Below, one piece after another: positions 47,376 through 59,067 of a stretch of DNA of 64,000 nucleotides (position 1 is its first letter; every line of letters starts with the position of its first letter). Source of the stretch: Morella rubra. Lineage: Eukaryota > Streptophyta > Magnoliopsida > Fagales > Myricaceae. The translations under genes were made by a program, and so were the position numbers. The notes under the pieces are model-generated. The model ran no database searches and had not been told where the DNA came from. It worked only from the letters and a program-made list of their open reading frames with translations. The stretch lies in assembly GCA_003952965.2 (NCBI GenBank), contig CM025849.1, forward strand, positions 4,596,568 through 4,660,567, in the 5' to 3' direction.

Positions 47376-47639
47376 CAGTTGGAACTTTATCCCCCATCAT
47401 AAAACCTCCCGCTATATGTCACATCAGCTTTGGCCTCCGCGATAATGAGGCTCCATCAGTACATTGTCCGCGTTCATACCTAATATCTCTAAATTTCCAC
47501 ATAATATTTCGTATTAATTTAATAAATGGTTTTTAAGTAATAATTTTAAAGGTTTCAGGAGTCACAATTTCTATCTAGGAGGCCGAAGCTGATGTGACAT
47601 TTAGAGGAGGTTTTAAGATGGGGGATAACAGTCCAACTG
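47376..47639. mobile_element. Foldback MITE, 264-bp form
   Basis: Same outer arms as 8129-8751 (CAGTTGGAACTTTATCCCCC ... GGGGGATAA...CCAACTG) and part of the inner arm (CATCAGCTTTGGCCTCCGCG), but with a different, shorter middle. Lies directly upstream of the promoter of M11. Confidence 0.7.
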
Positions 47640-48666
47640 CCTATATTTGCATATACATGTATCCTAGAGTATTTGGGAAGAAGAGCTGAAAGCTTTGAGC
47701 ACTGGGTAGGGCCCCCTAACCCACCCGGCCTGGTCCCCCAGAATTTGTGCATTTTTGGTTTCTGAGTCATGCCATGGAACGTCGAGCAGAATTCTCCATT
47801 TATATTTTGCTTTGAATTCTCCATTTATTCTTTAAAAAAAAAATCTCCATTTATAATTAGGGAAATTTAATTTGTAATCCTTCTATTTTACCTGCTTTCA
47901 CGGAATAGTCGCTGGATTTTAAATTTATATCTTTTAATCACTGAGTTTTATACCTCTTGACAAAAAGATCCTACGTCAATATTCTGTTAACTTTTTAAAT
48001 GGCACCTATACACATCAACACTCTTGACCACCTCAACTTGTTTAATCCACATCAACTTTCAAGTAAATTATCTGGACCTTGAACTTTCTTTAAGGTTTCA
48101 CTTTCAAACGGCAGATTGTCCACACAATGCAAAATTCTTGAACCTAACTAATCTTCTGCACCGCACCATTGAAGTTTCACTGAAAGGAGATGGAGGACTT
48201 AGTTCTAGAGACTCGGAAGTTGGTAGTAACAATGGAGCAAACCGGGGAAAAAGAAATCGAGATTGAAGAGAGGGAACATCGAGGGCCGGAGGCCTTGCCC
48301 TCTAGAATAAAGTACTCTAAAGTACTGGAAATTAACAAGGAAGCAAGATTGAGAGAGAATCACACAAACCCAAAAAAAGAAAATCTCCCTGTATAAATGG
48401 GAAATCTGCTCAACTTAACAAAACTTAATCTCCAATGAATGAAAAAACTTTTATAAACCAAACTCAACGGGATAATTTTACATAAACACAATTCTTTAAA
48501 ATACTTTGTAATGATCAAAAGTTTCATACTGTAGTTGGAACATCGTCATTATCCTCTTATGTCATTAAATTGTTGCTAGATGCTAATTGAGAGACTATTT
48601 CTTGATTAGGTCGATTGAAAATTCTTCGTAGGGAGTCAATTAATACATTGAATATCTGTTTAAGCA

Positions 48667-49800
48667 TCAGTTTAAGGAGTTCTTCATAATGTCTGTGAAT
48701 ATGGCTATGAATGCAGGCTGATCTTGCTCACTTGCCCTGTTGTAAAGAGAGTCCAAAAAAAGGAAGAAGAAGAAATGATTTTAGTTGGTCCAATCAGAAA
48801 AATTTTTCCAGTATCAATAAGTGATGAGAAGAATATCTGATTTTCCAATAACCATAAAAGAAGGCAGCTAGAAATGCATATTTACTTGGATTGTTCAGCA
48901 AAAGGCGAAACCACCCTTTCCACCCCCCCGTTAAGCACAACAGAATCATTTACACGAAGACAAATTATATTTGATCACCGAGACAAGGTTACTGATGATA
49001 ATTTTCGGCTAATCAAAACTTTCTTCCAATCAAAAAGGTAAGTATTTAATCTCTCTTACTTTTATTTCCTTCAAAGATGATAACAGAGGTTTCTTTTGAA
49101 AAACAGAGGTGGATCGCAAGAGAGCTACAGTGACAATGGCATAAGCTTGGTCAATTAAGGGACTATTCGAACTGGGCCAAGTTTGAGTTGGGCCCTAAAC
49201 AAACACACTATTTGTAAAGACCACGGCCCTATACATATGATCGCACATCACAAAAGTTTTTAACTCAAAATGGAATCAATTCCTTGGAAGGTCCATGTAT
49301 AACCAAATGAATTAAGGCCACGGTGATTTTGATAAAAATGAAAGTGTAAAGACAGGGGTCAAATGCTAGTTCCATTATCTTCTTACGGTTGAATAAGCAA
49401 GTTCCGTGATCTTCTTAGGTTCAATAAGCAAATTCCAGTTCCAGAGGAACAACAAACACTAAATGCTAAAAGAATAATGTTTATCAAAGTCACATAAACA
49501 ATTTACACTTGGACTCTTCAGCAGTAAAACATGGTGGAAATTAAGCACATAAATGATGGACTTGAACTGGTACAGCTCGTGGCGGAACAATCATCGAAGG
49601 CACATGAGAAATGTTTACTTCCAAAATACAAATAAAAGAAAAGAAGACGATTAAGCAGTTCAAATCAACGCTTTTAACTGTTAATATCATCACGAAGTTT
49701 ATAGCTCATGTATTGGAAAATGTAAAAACCAAAAATAAAGCAAAATTGATATTTAGGGGCCAACCTTGTGGGAAGGAGATCGCCGGAGTTGCTGCCGGGC
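48667..49800 (-). pseudogene. Small membrane-protein family, copy M12 (duplicate of dead copy M3)
   Basis: Exon 2 relic 48,667-48,736 with the same frameshift, stop and deletion as M3. The exon 1 relic at about 49,764-49,800 (PGSNSGDLLPT) also lacks its ATG. Confidence 0.7.
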
Positions 49801-50924
49801 TTGCCGAATTTTTTATTCATCCACCGATCCACCTTCATGTAGGACTCAGTTGTCAAAAAGATAGGACCCAGATATTCCTAAGATATTATTTTCAAGCTTC
49901 ACTTCCTTAAGATGTCCCAATGGTGTGACGACGCCCGTTCTACTAGAACCAGATGAGCTCTTATTATTCGGCAACGTATATTCGCGTGTTTTTCTTTATC
50001 ACTCATGTGCTTGGCAAAAATTTCTTTTTGTAAGAAAGTATAAAGATAGATAATTTGGATAGAGTTTAAATTAAAAAATAATTGGAATGTTCGAAATGTG
50101 TCAGAATTTGAAAATATAGTATTAATATTTGAACAATTGCTTGTAAAATTATGTCAAAATTTTATGTTGGGATTTGACAAACAAATGGAAGCACTTTTTA
50201 CCGACTTTATAAATTGACTTCTCTTCCACTTGAAGATAAAAGAGGGATTAGGTTTTGGGACTACCTACATGACTTTGAACATAATTTTGGGATGGGCTTT
50301 GAGCGATGATTCAGGCTTCTCGTTGAGTGGTTCTAACGTGTAACAAATTAGAATATTTTGTAATTTTTGTGGAAAATTTAATCATAAAGCAAAGTGTCAA
50401 AACTAATAAATAGAAATACATCAACTTACTTTAGACATCAATTTGGAATTGGAAAATATCCCAAAAATAGCAGACTAATTAAGTCTTTATTTTAAGATAA
50501 TAGGTTTACTGCAGGATTTGATGGTCTCTGATTTAAAACGGAGATAAATCCCCCACATTTAGGAAAGGTCAGAAGGCCGACACATGCGACCTGGCCCAAT
50601 TGCAGCATTTTAGGACCAGAGATATAATAAAGTTTACTCTTTGAAGATCTCTCGGTGTAAAGTGGGCTTTTTGTTTTATGAGCACTGAGCAGGGACTAAA
50701 ATGGGCTTGCGACGCTCGCTGGTCTATTCCGAAACATATTCCATAGGACCGTATCCTCATTGTGCTATTCTTGGCCTTCCCGGGTTTTTATTTTGTTTTA
50801 ATTTTTAATTAACATATTTCTATTCCAGAATCTAAACCAATCTTCTTGGACTCATTTTTGCAAATATTTATATAATCTCTCTCGAAACATAACAGTATTA
50901 ATTCTGAAAAAAAAATCAATAAAG

Positions 50925-52260
50925 CTCCTAATTTAGTTTAATATGAGAAAAATCAACTTCACAAATAAACAAACGTTATTTATTGATAATTTTCTTCCCT
51001 ATTCAAATATCGCCTTATATAAATTATTCAAACATACCTTACATAAAAATTATAACTATCCAAAACTAAAGTTAAACATCAAAAATTATCAAGAGACTTG
51101 ATAACTTATTATCATCTTAATCAAAATTTATCACAAATAGACTCAAAACCACGTAATAATTAATTAATTAGTTGCATTAGAGAGACAAACCGAGAGAAAT
51201 ACACCTATTGTAGGGATCAATACTGACTTAACAACTAAGGAGAGGAATGAGGTAATGAGCTGGTGATCAGGAGATATTGTTTTTCACATAATCCTTTCTT
51301 TTTCCTGTCTCTTTCTCCTAATCAATCTAATTTTATCCAGAAGTTTAAATGAAGAAGTATGAGGTGCCCAAACTCGAGGAACTACTCACCAAAAACGAAC
51401 AAGACCAACTAAATTGTTCAAACGTCACGATGTGATCCAAAATCCCATTTGCAGATTCTAATGTGTCTTACAAAAGAACAAGCTATCCCAACATTTAGAG
51501 CCCCTTGTTTTTTAAGTTATGCCCCTTGTTTTGACACTAAACGAAATTTACAAACCTTTCTTTCCTTAATCCAACGGTCTGCATGGAAGAACAGCAGGGC
51601 CCACTACCATAAGTATAGGGCATTTCGTGGGAGTTCCAAAAACCAGATATTCCTTGTTCTTGTTTTATTCCCATGCTCTTTTCTAAGTCACATAAGTAAT
51701 ATACCAATTAGAACACCGAAGTATCTTCATTACACAAAACACAAAGATTAAAACTCTTGAATATATTTATTGGTAACGGAAAGACAAATGATCTCAGCCG
51801 TTGCATCGGTAACGAAAAATCAAAGATCTGAATCCAACGGCCTGCAGTGAAGACTACCCAGGAGGGACCCATGCTACCACATAGAGCATTTCCTATGAGT
51901 TCAGGAAACATAGGACATGTTCCCTTATTTGGTTTGTTCCCCAACTTTGTCAAAGTCACCTTTGGTGCCCATCATGTCACACAGTTTCCATTTCCATGGG
52001 CGAATCTCAGTAGATTCCCAAGAATCATCCTCTGCTCGATCCCGCATCTATAATTTTCCACACTGTACGATTCTCCAATCACCGGCCCTTCTCTCACCGA
52101 CCCTTTGAAGTAAGAATACACACCTGTAGGCCCCATACGTATGGAAACATTCAAAATCTCACCCTCATGTGAGATTATCCCATCTCCCACCACCTCCCAT
52201 TTTCTTCCCTCCCCCTACTTAAATCACCCATAAGGAAGGCAAATAGTTCCCATATCACAA
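50925..52260. other. Intergenic region upstream of the SPX gene
   Basis: The repeat-rich half ends here. Two imperfect tandem copies of about 200 bp are visible (51,570-51,690 and 51,828-51,965; shared lines AATCCAACGG-CTGCA and TGTTCCC / TTTGTCAAAGTCAC). No gene recognised. Confidence 0.5.
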
Positions 52261-52314
52261 ATAAAAATCCTCCCTTTCAAAGCTTTGGTCTTTATGTCCG
52301 ACCATACAGCAACC

Positions 52315-52322
52315 GAATATGC
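52315..52322 (+). promoter_or_regulatory. P1BS motif (PHR1 binding site), distal
   Basis: GAATATGC fits GNATATNC, the site bound by PHR-type MYB factors under phosphate starvation. It is 257-264 bp upstream of the SPX start codon. Confidence 0.65.
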
Positions 52323-52387
52323 TTCAGAATTCTCTTGCTTCAACGACTCGTTTATACCTTTTTCTAACCGCCACTTCATCACGCTAA

Positions 52388-52395
52388 GCATATGC
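52388..52395 (+). promoter_or_regulatory. P1BS motif (PHR1 binding site), proximal
   Basis: GCATATGC, a fully palindromic match to GNATATNC, 184-191 bp upstream of the SPX ATG and 66 bp from the distal site. Paired P1BS sites are common in SPX promoters. Confidence 0.68.
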
Positions 52396-52578
52396 CTCCT
52401 AATATTCTACGAATCCTCTGCTAATAAAACCCTCCCAACTCGCTTCCCTCCCACTACCTCATTACCCACTCTTCGCGTCCCCAACTTCGATTTTGGGATT
52501 TCTCCTCTTTTTTTATTTTGTTTTCTTTCTTTTGTATATTTATTTGTTTATTTACGATAAAAGTTCTGAGAGACACCC

Positions 52579-55500
52579 ATGAAGTTCGGGAAGCGATTGA
52601 AGCAACAAATGCTTGAAACGTTGCCGGGGTGGCGGGACAAGTTTCTGTCGTACAAGGAGTTGAAGAAGCTTGTCCGGTTGATATCTTCGGCTCCGACGTT
52701 GTCCAATGGGTCCTTCGAGTTTGGGAAAGCCGAGGAGGAGTTCGTGTACTTGTTGAACAATGAGATCGAGAAGTTCAACGCTTTCTTCATGGAGCAGGAG
52801 GAGGATTTCGTTATCCGGCATAAGGTAAATGTATTTTCTTTTCCGCCGAACAGGGTGGGTGGGTGGAGAACTTAAAAAGCGACCTTACCAGTTTGTTCTA
52901 TTACCGTTAACGGGTGGAGGCAAAGTTGAACTGAGTTTAGAAGGGTGGCATTACTGGTCGTCCGAACTTTCTGTCTGATTATTTTATGTTGTTTTTCTTC
53001 GTTTACGTAATCGGAAATGGTTGGGCGAGTCAACTCGGTTCAACTGGTGGATGACTCGGTTCCAGTCCGGGATATTGGGATAGGAATTAGGAAATGTAAG
53101 AGTCACGGGTGAGTCGGTGGGAAGTTTGGTGCACCGTAAATGTGGGTCCCATGCCTAGGAGAACCACTTTTGTGTCCTGTGATTGGGTGATGGGAAAGTG
53201 ATCTTACCCATCTCTCATCTGGGCCATGGGGGTAGTGTGCTTATTTGTTTTCTGGGCACTGTTTTCGGAATATTCCCCCCCTAATCACATCGCTGATGAT
53301 GTAGAATTTGTGCATTGAGGAACAAATCTGGGAGTTAGGGAATATAATGTAGAATTCAGGGATTGTTCGAAAATACGATTTAGAAAGATCAAGCCTAAGA
53401 GATTTCGTGACATTTCAGCTTAGCAGTAGTGTCTTTCTTATAAATAGTAGAATATATTCGTAACGAGGGTAAAAGATAATTCAAGATTTGAGAATTATGC
53501 GAAAATATGATGCAGAACCATAGAGTGAGAGATTTCATGATATTTTTTTAGATTAGGATTCTTTATAATTTTCTTTTTGAATTGCACAATTCTATGATAC
53601 AATTTGAAAAGAGATAGATACAATATATAGATGTATTGAATTTTTGTATGGTGTATGGTTTAGCTGTTGTTGTATTTGTCTCTCTCTGAATTGCACCAAA
53701 GAGGTAAGAAATTACAGAAAATCTTCATCCATATTTTTTGACTACTTGTGTTCTAGTCAATAGTATTTAATTTGTATATATGATGAGTTGGTTTAGAAAG
53801 ATCTTAACTTGGTGATTAAGAATTAGTCCGACATAAAATATGATGGATCCGAACGTGATAAATAAAAATGTTTGCACGTATGAAAGCATTTGAGAAGCAA
53901 GGTTTCGGATCCTTCTGATTTTGTCATTATTTTTGAATACTTCTTCCAAAGACAGAGAGCATGAAGGGCAAAAAGTTTGTTTTTCTTTTTATTGAACAAA
54001 TCCATAATTATGGGGAGGTTATAAAGAGTAGTCATCCAGCGATGGAGGTATAAGGAATTTAGAATTATTCATGACTATGTGGAGGCTTCACGGAGCTTCT
54101 GAAAATGACTATCTATTGCTGAAAAAGAAAAAGTGAAACAAAAGTAATGACTGATTGGAGTGCGACAAACGATAAAAAAGAAAAGAAAATGCTTTCTTTT
54201 GAGAAGAATATTCTGCTTCTTTTTAAAAAGAAAAATTTGGGGTTCATTTTGAAAAGAATATGTTGTTTACTAAGCTTATTCAAAAGACGTGTGACTGAGC
54301 ATATTTATGTAATAAAAAAATTTGACTGTCCGTGCCATCTTAGGTTTTGAGCAAATGGGTCCAAAATCACTGGATCCAGTACTTTTCTATTTTTTTTTTT
54401 TTAATTTCTCGTTTAGCTGGTTGGTCACTTTGCGTGTGAAAATCGAAAACCTAGGTCATATTATTGGGATTCACCATAAATTCTTGCTTCATAAGGCATG
54501 CATGTAGACTTGGTAATTAGTCGAACACGTCACCTTTATTCTTAAAAACTTTGATGGTCTCGGTGAAAAAAATAAAATTTATGAGAAATATATAAATGAT
54601 TTTCTCATTAATGTTAAATTTATGAGAAATAGATAATCCTGCATGTATGAATAGAAATGAGAGCAAAACATCTACATTATTCTATTTGATAAGGCGTTCA
54701 TGCCAATCGTCTAGTGGGATATTCCTCCTGGAGTGGGTTTAGGATAGCATTTAAGAGATCCCATTCTTTTTTTTCCTTCTTCGAAATGATTTAATTACAG
54801 ATTATACTATGGACCCTACTGATTTATCGCCTGTCCCATATCTTCCAGCTATTTCGACTTTTGTCAAATTTTCAGAGACTGTCCTATAAACGAGTCTTTT
54901 TCCTGCATCTCTTCATTAAACACATCATATGACAAATATATAAACGAATGACATGTCCGCACGCATAGATCATGGAAAGAAGCAAAGATAATCAATTTAC
55001 CATTTTTTTGCACTGTAGGGATGGCTCTGCTTTCTCTGTGGGTCAATTGGGGGAAAAGTAGTCTAATGGATTTGATAAATGTTTCTGTAAAAGCAGGAGT
55101 TGCAACAGAGGGTCCAGAGGGTGGTTGATACGTGGGGGCCAAATGGGAGTCAACCTTCAGAGACAGATTATAAAGCGGAGATGGCAAAAATCAGGAAAGA
55201 CATTGTTGATTTCCACGGGGAAATGGTGCTCTTAGTGAACTACAGCAACGTAAATTACACAGGTACTCAATCCATCTAAGCTCTCTTCAGATTAGTTTCG
55301 ATTGATTCATTCTCCTTGGATATAAGAATTACTGAAAATTTTGAGTTTTGCAGGGCTGGCCAAGATCTTGAAGAAGTATGATAAACGAACAGGTGGGCTT
55401 CTGCGCTTGCCGTTCATTCAGAAGGTATTGCAGCAGCCCTTTTTTACAACCGATCTTATTTCAAAGCTAGTGAAGGAATGCGAAAGCACCATAGATGCAG

Positions 55501-55727
55501 TATTCCCAGTTCAGGATGGAGAGCAAACCAGAGAAGAAAGAGAAGCAATAACAGTTGCTGAAGAAGGAATATTTCGGAATACTGTTGCAGCCCTGCAGAC
55601 CATGGAAGAGCTTAGAAGAGGAGGAAGCTCAACTTATGGACACTTTTCTCTTCCTCCTCTGAACGTTCCAGATTCCGATCTCATTCAGTCATTCCAAGTC
55701 AATTCTCCTATACCCATTCTCTATTAG
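52579..55727 (+). CDS. SPX domain-containing protein (stand-alone SPX, 261 aa)
   Basis: Three exons: 52,579-52,824, 55,097-55,262 and 55,354-55,727, all GT-AG, joining to a 786-nt frame. The protein is almost wholly an SPX domain. The N-terminal helix [20 protein letters not shown] and YKELKKLVR come first, then [17 protein letters not shown], then a helix pair from exon 2 ([20 protein letters not shown]) and the [20 protein letters not shown] block with the Lys residues that bind inositol pyrophosphates. A short C-terminal tail ends PIPILY. No RING, EXS or MFS domain follows, so it belongs to the stand-alone SPX1-SPX4 class. These nuclear or cytoplasmic proteins bind PHR transcription factors when phosphate, sensed as inositol pyrophosphate, is plentiful. 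Length fits SPX1-3 better than SPX4. The two P1BS motifs upstream suggest induction by phosphate shortage and feedback. The member number cannot be assigned. Intron 1 (2272 nt) is long. Confidence 0.95.
52825..55096 (+). other. Intron 1 of the SPX gene
   Basis: GT at 52,825 and AAGCAG at 55,096. AT-rich, no internal gene or clear transposon recognised. Short frames on either strand lack support. Confidence 0.75.
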
Positions 55728-56913
55728 AGATGCAATGTATCGAACACCAACAGTTACATCACATGTAGTTGGTTAACAACTACCATACGATCACGATGTT
55801 TTTGGATACATCCAGCAGTAAATGTGTAGTATAATATTTTCCTTTTGAATAGGTAATAGATTATTAACTTCTATGCCCAAGTGTTTGAGATATCCAGTTT
55901 AGAAAATTGTTTGATTGGTGTTAAGGTCCAATCCACTATATGTTAAGATCCAGAGCAAGTTATGAAACTTTAGGGGTCCTAGTGTTAAGAGGAAAAGAGA
56001 AAAGTACAGTTCCGAATTTGTTTAGGCAATTCCATCATTATTGAAGTGCTGCAAGTTCGAAAACATTAATAGTTGTGGCCCCGAGATAATCATCGGACCA
56101 CGCATGGCCATAAACGCTCTTTAATTCATCCACATACAATGCAGGTCATTGATTGCAACCTCCCAGTTTAATGACGCTATCTGATTGCAATTTATGCTTA
56201 AGTAGTCATACAATGCTGGTTTGTTTTGTACAAGTTGTGTAATTTTGTATTACCATGCACCTGTGATCTTTGGAGTTCTTTTAGGCCACAGAGAGTAGCC
56301 ATTTTTGTTTTCTCTCTCTCTCTCTCTCTCTCTCTCATACACACAGACACACACACGTGATGTCTTAATCCTTGTCCAATAGGTAAGGCTTCTGTTTAAA
56401 CCCATTTTTAATATCTATCAGAGAGCCTGCCTAAACAACGAAAACGCTGAGGATGAAATAATACGTTGGTCAACCATAAGGCTTTTTATATAGGAGTGGC
56501 GTACTCAAGGGTGGCAACTGGCAACTGGCAACCAACTTCAGAATTATAAAATATTGCAAGGGACATCTTCTCGACATATATATCAGTCTGTAATTGAATT
56601 TATTGTTATTATTATTATTATGGAACGTTGATATTATATAGTGTTCTCAGTTATACCAAAATGATTTACAAGGCCGAAACATTGAAGATTGGATGGTAGC
56701 TATCTAACTCGCATCTTACTTACTCCTTTTTTTTCGGTTTTTGTTCTTCCTCACATGGTCCATCGCATCCCAAGCCGCGATCGAAGAGGCTCTTTGTTTT
56801 ACTATTGGAGTTTGACTTTGCCGGTGATGTGCACCCATAATAAACTATACTTGCCGTGTGATTACGACTTTGAAAATTTCTACTGTCCCTGATATGACCG
56901 CAGCTAGGCATAG
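55728..56913. other. Intergenic region downstream of SPX
   Basis: SPX 3' UTR is expected in the first few hundred bases. A (CT)n microsatellite lies at 56,309-56,336 and an ATT run near 56,602-56,621. No gene recognised. Confidence 0.5.
56309..56336 (+). repeat. (CT)n microsatellite
   Basis: About 14 CT dinucleotides, followed by a short CA-rich run. Confidence 0.9.
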
Positions 56914-56997
56914 CTTTGCGGGGGAAGCAATGATGCTACAGTAGTCGCAATCAAATATCTCAGTCGTATATATCTTTTTCCTCGTTCAGCTGTTTCG
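56914..56997 (+). pseudogene. Protein-kinase relic with VAIK motif
   Basis: One frame reads CGGSNDATVVAIKYLSR, which resembles kinase subdomain II (the ATP-lysine motif VAIK) of plant receptor-like kinases. Stops precede it at 56,901-56,909 and end it near 56,998. It overlaps no exon of the gene that begins 36 bp later. It may be the relic of a kinase duplicate lost from this locus or a remnant of an older first exon. Confidence 0.45.
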
Positions 56998-57032
56998 TGA
57001 TTGTTTATGGGGAAGAGCTGCATGGCAATAAG

Positions 57033-59067
57033 ATGGATTCTGCGAAGCTGCAAGTGTTCACATTGGAGGACTTGAAAGCTTGCACCAATAGTTTCAACAA
57101 GAAGAACCAGGTTGGTGCTATCCAATTTGCCAAATTATATAGAGCAAAGATTAAAGGAGGCAAAAGTGGGACAGAAGCTCGAGATGTACTGGTAAAGATA
57201 TGGGATAAGAAGTCAGAATCCATGGCCCTCAGATACGATGAGGTTCTAATGGTTGAAGTAAGTTCTTGAATTGGTTCTCTCTTCACTTCCCCCCCTTTTT
57301 GACTTCAACAGGTTCCTCTTATTTATGGGTTTGGGTTTTGTTGTAGGAAGAGGTTGAACTTTTGACGAATCCAATGCTGAATGGTCATCCTACTTTGGCA
57401 AAGTTGATTGGTTACTGCTGTGGTGAAGAAGTAGAAGGTGTTGTCTATGACCTGAGTCCACGAGATACTTTGCATAACCTAATAGTGAAAGGTACACGAT
57501 ATCAATCTTTCCCATTATTATGTCCTTACAGAGTTAGTTCCCCCAACTGTTTAGTCTTCTGAAGAAAGTAGATTGATTTTTGTGTTCTACTGGGTTTGTT
57601 GCGGAGGATATTCCATCACATATAGGAAAGACATCCATCAGTATTCTGCAGAAGCAATTTCTGCAATGGGTTTCGGAGGCAATGACCATTTTCATGGTGA
57701 TTATATTTCCAAAAACTTCAAGAACTGAATTAAAACACTCAATTTATAGATGAAATCAGAATCTATCAAATAGTTTAGGGACGGATAATCGAATTAGACT
57801 AATTATAGTCTGTCGAAGTACATGTTTTAAGTGATTAGTTTTCCTTTTCCTTTTTTCTTTTCAGACAATATGTTGTGTTAGTGTCATTATTTCTTGAGTA
57901 TATTAAATACAGGTTGACATTCTGGTTAAGTTTGCTTTGCTTTATATGACATATATAACACGGTTATACAGATGATCTCAACTGGCCGCAGAGGATCAAT
58001 GTTATGCTTGAACTTGCACGCCTCCTTAAATTTCTTCATGGTCAGGACAAGCCACATCTGGTCTTCAATATCAATGCATCTCATATAATGCTCGATTGGG
58101 TTGGACTTGATTCTTTTTCCTTTTTGTCAGGCACTTGTACTTCTTGAACACGTTTTCCTATTTCGTTTCCAAGACATTGGGGTTTGCCTTTACGTTTGAA
58201 GTCTCATATGTTAATTTGCAGGATTTCAAGCCAAAATTAATCGATTTCGGGCAAATGAGCAAAAGGATCATTGGTGAAGTGAGTACCCAAAACAGGCAAA
58301 TCAGAATTCTTACTCACTGTATTGATCCATCTTCTACCCTTCGAGGTACTTGTTCCTCTTTTTTCCTGTTTCTTTATATTTACTACTATTTCCTTTTGGT
58401 TGATCACAGACAATTTCTTTTCTTGTAATGTAATAGTTCTTGGATTCATGAAAAACTGATAAAACAGGGCACTCTGTTTAGTTCATCCGAGGTGAGTGAA
58501 AAATTGCATCTGATAGGTGAAAACTAAACAGCTCATATACAATAGGATAAATAAATCTTAAGAATGAGGAAAGAGGCACTTAAGAAAGGACATTGCATAT
58601 GAACACCATAAATGTTTGGAATTTTCTTAAGTAAACCAGAGACTATTTTGCATACCTTACACTGAAGACTTGGCGTGACAGGGGTTGAATGGGAAACAAG
58701 CAGTGAAGTATTCTCATTTGGTGTCATTCTCCTGGGGCTAATTGCCAAAAGAACTTCTGACCTGGAGAAACAAGGAAAGCCCGACCTACTGCTAAACAAT
58801 CTAATACATATTTGGGCCAAGATGGAATACAAACCCCAGTGCTCTCTTGTTCACAAAAGCCTGCAAGAAGACTGGGGCTATCATCCTGAAGATGGAGTTG
58901 CAATTACAGAGTTGGGGATGCATTGCATCGAGTTTTTCCCAAGGAACCGTCCTACGATGAAGGATGCTGTTGAGCGTCTTGAAAGCTTGCATATTTTTCG
59001 ACATATTGGAGATTCAAGGCCTCACAAAAGGGACAAGAGATTTCATGATGATGCAATGTGCATGTGA
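57033..59067 (+). CDS. RLCK-type pseudokinase, 335 aa
   Basis: Five exons (57,033-57,257; 57,347-57,491; 57,972-58,099; 58,222-58,345; 58,682-59,067), all GT-AG, join to a 1008-nt frame. The start is MDSAKLQVFTLEDLKACTNS, a typical RLCK/receptor-kinase entry into the kinase domain. The Gly loop is degenerate (VGAIQFAKLY). The ATP-lysine is kept (VLVKIW), and so is a Glu-rich helix (EEVELL...HPTLAKLIGYC). The catalytic loop is ruined: the HRD-K-N block reads LVFNINASHIMLD, with Asp, Lys and Asn replaced. DFG is present (KLIDFGQ). The F helix has SEVFSFGV, with Glu for the usual Asp, and subdomain XI keeps RNRPTM. It should therefore not phosphorylate but could bind nucleotide and act as a scaffold, as known plant pseudokinases do in immunity or development. 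No transmembrane segment is present. An out-of-frame ATG at 57,007 (MGKSC) precedes the chosen start. Confidence 0.85.

Larger units (their letters stand above)
46900..50920. repeat. Segmental duplication A, right copy
   Basis: Partner of 7640-12,030. Carries exon 1 and promoter of copy M11 and the dead copy M12. Confidence 0.88.

Noticed and set aside
52285..52560. 91-codon frame upstream of SPX as a separate gene
   Set aside because: Starts at a non-ATG codon, contains both P1BS motifs, and has no domain. Treated as promoter or leader sequence.
57007..57072. ATG followed by GKSC, which would look like an N-myristoylation/palmitoylation start for an RLCK
   Set aside because: Out of frame with the kinase exons and stops after 22 codons.
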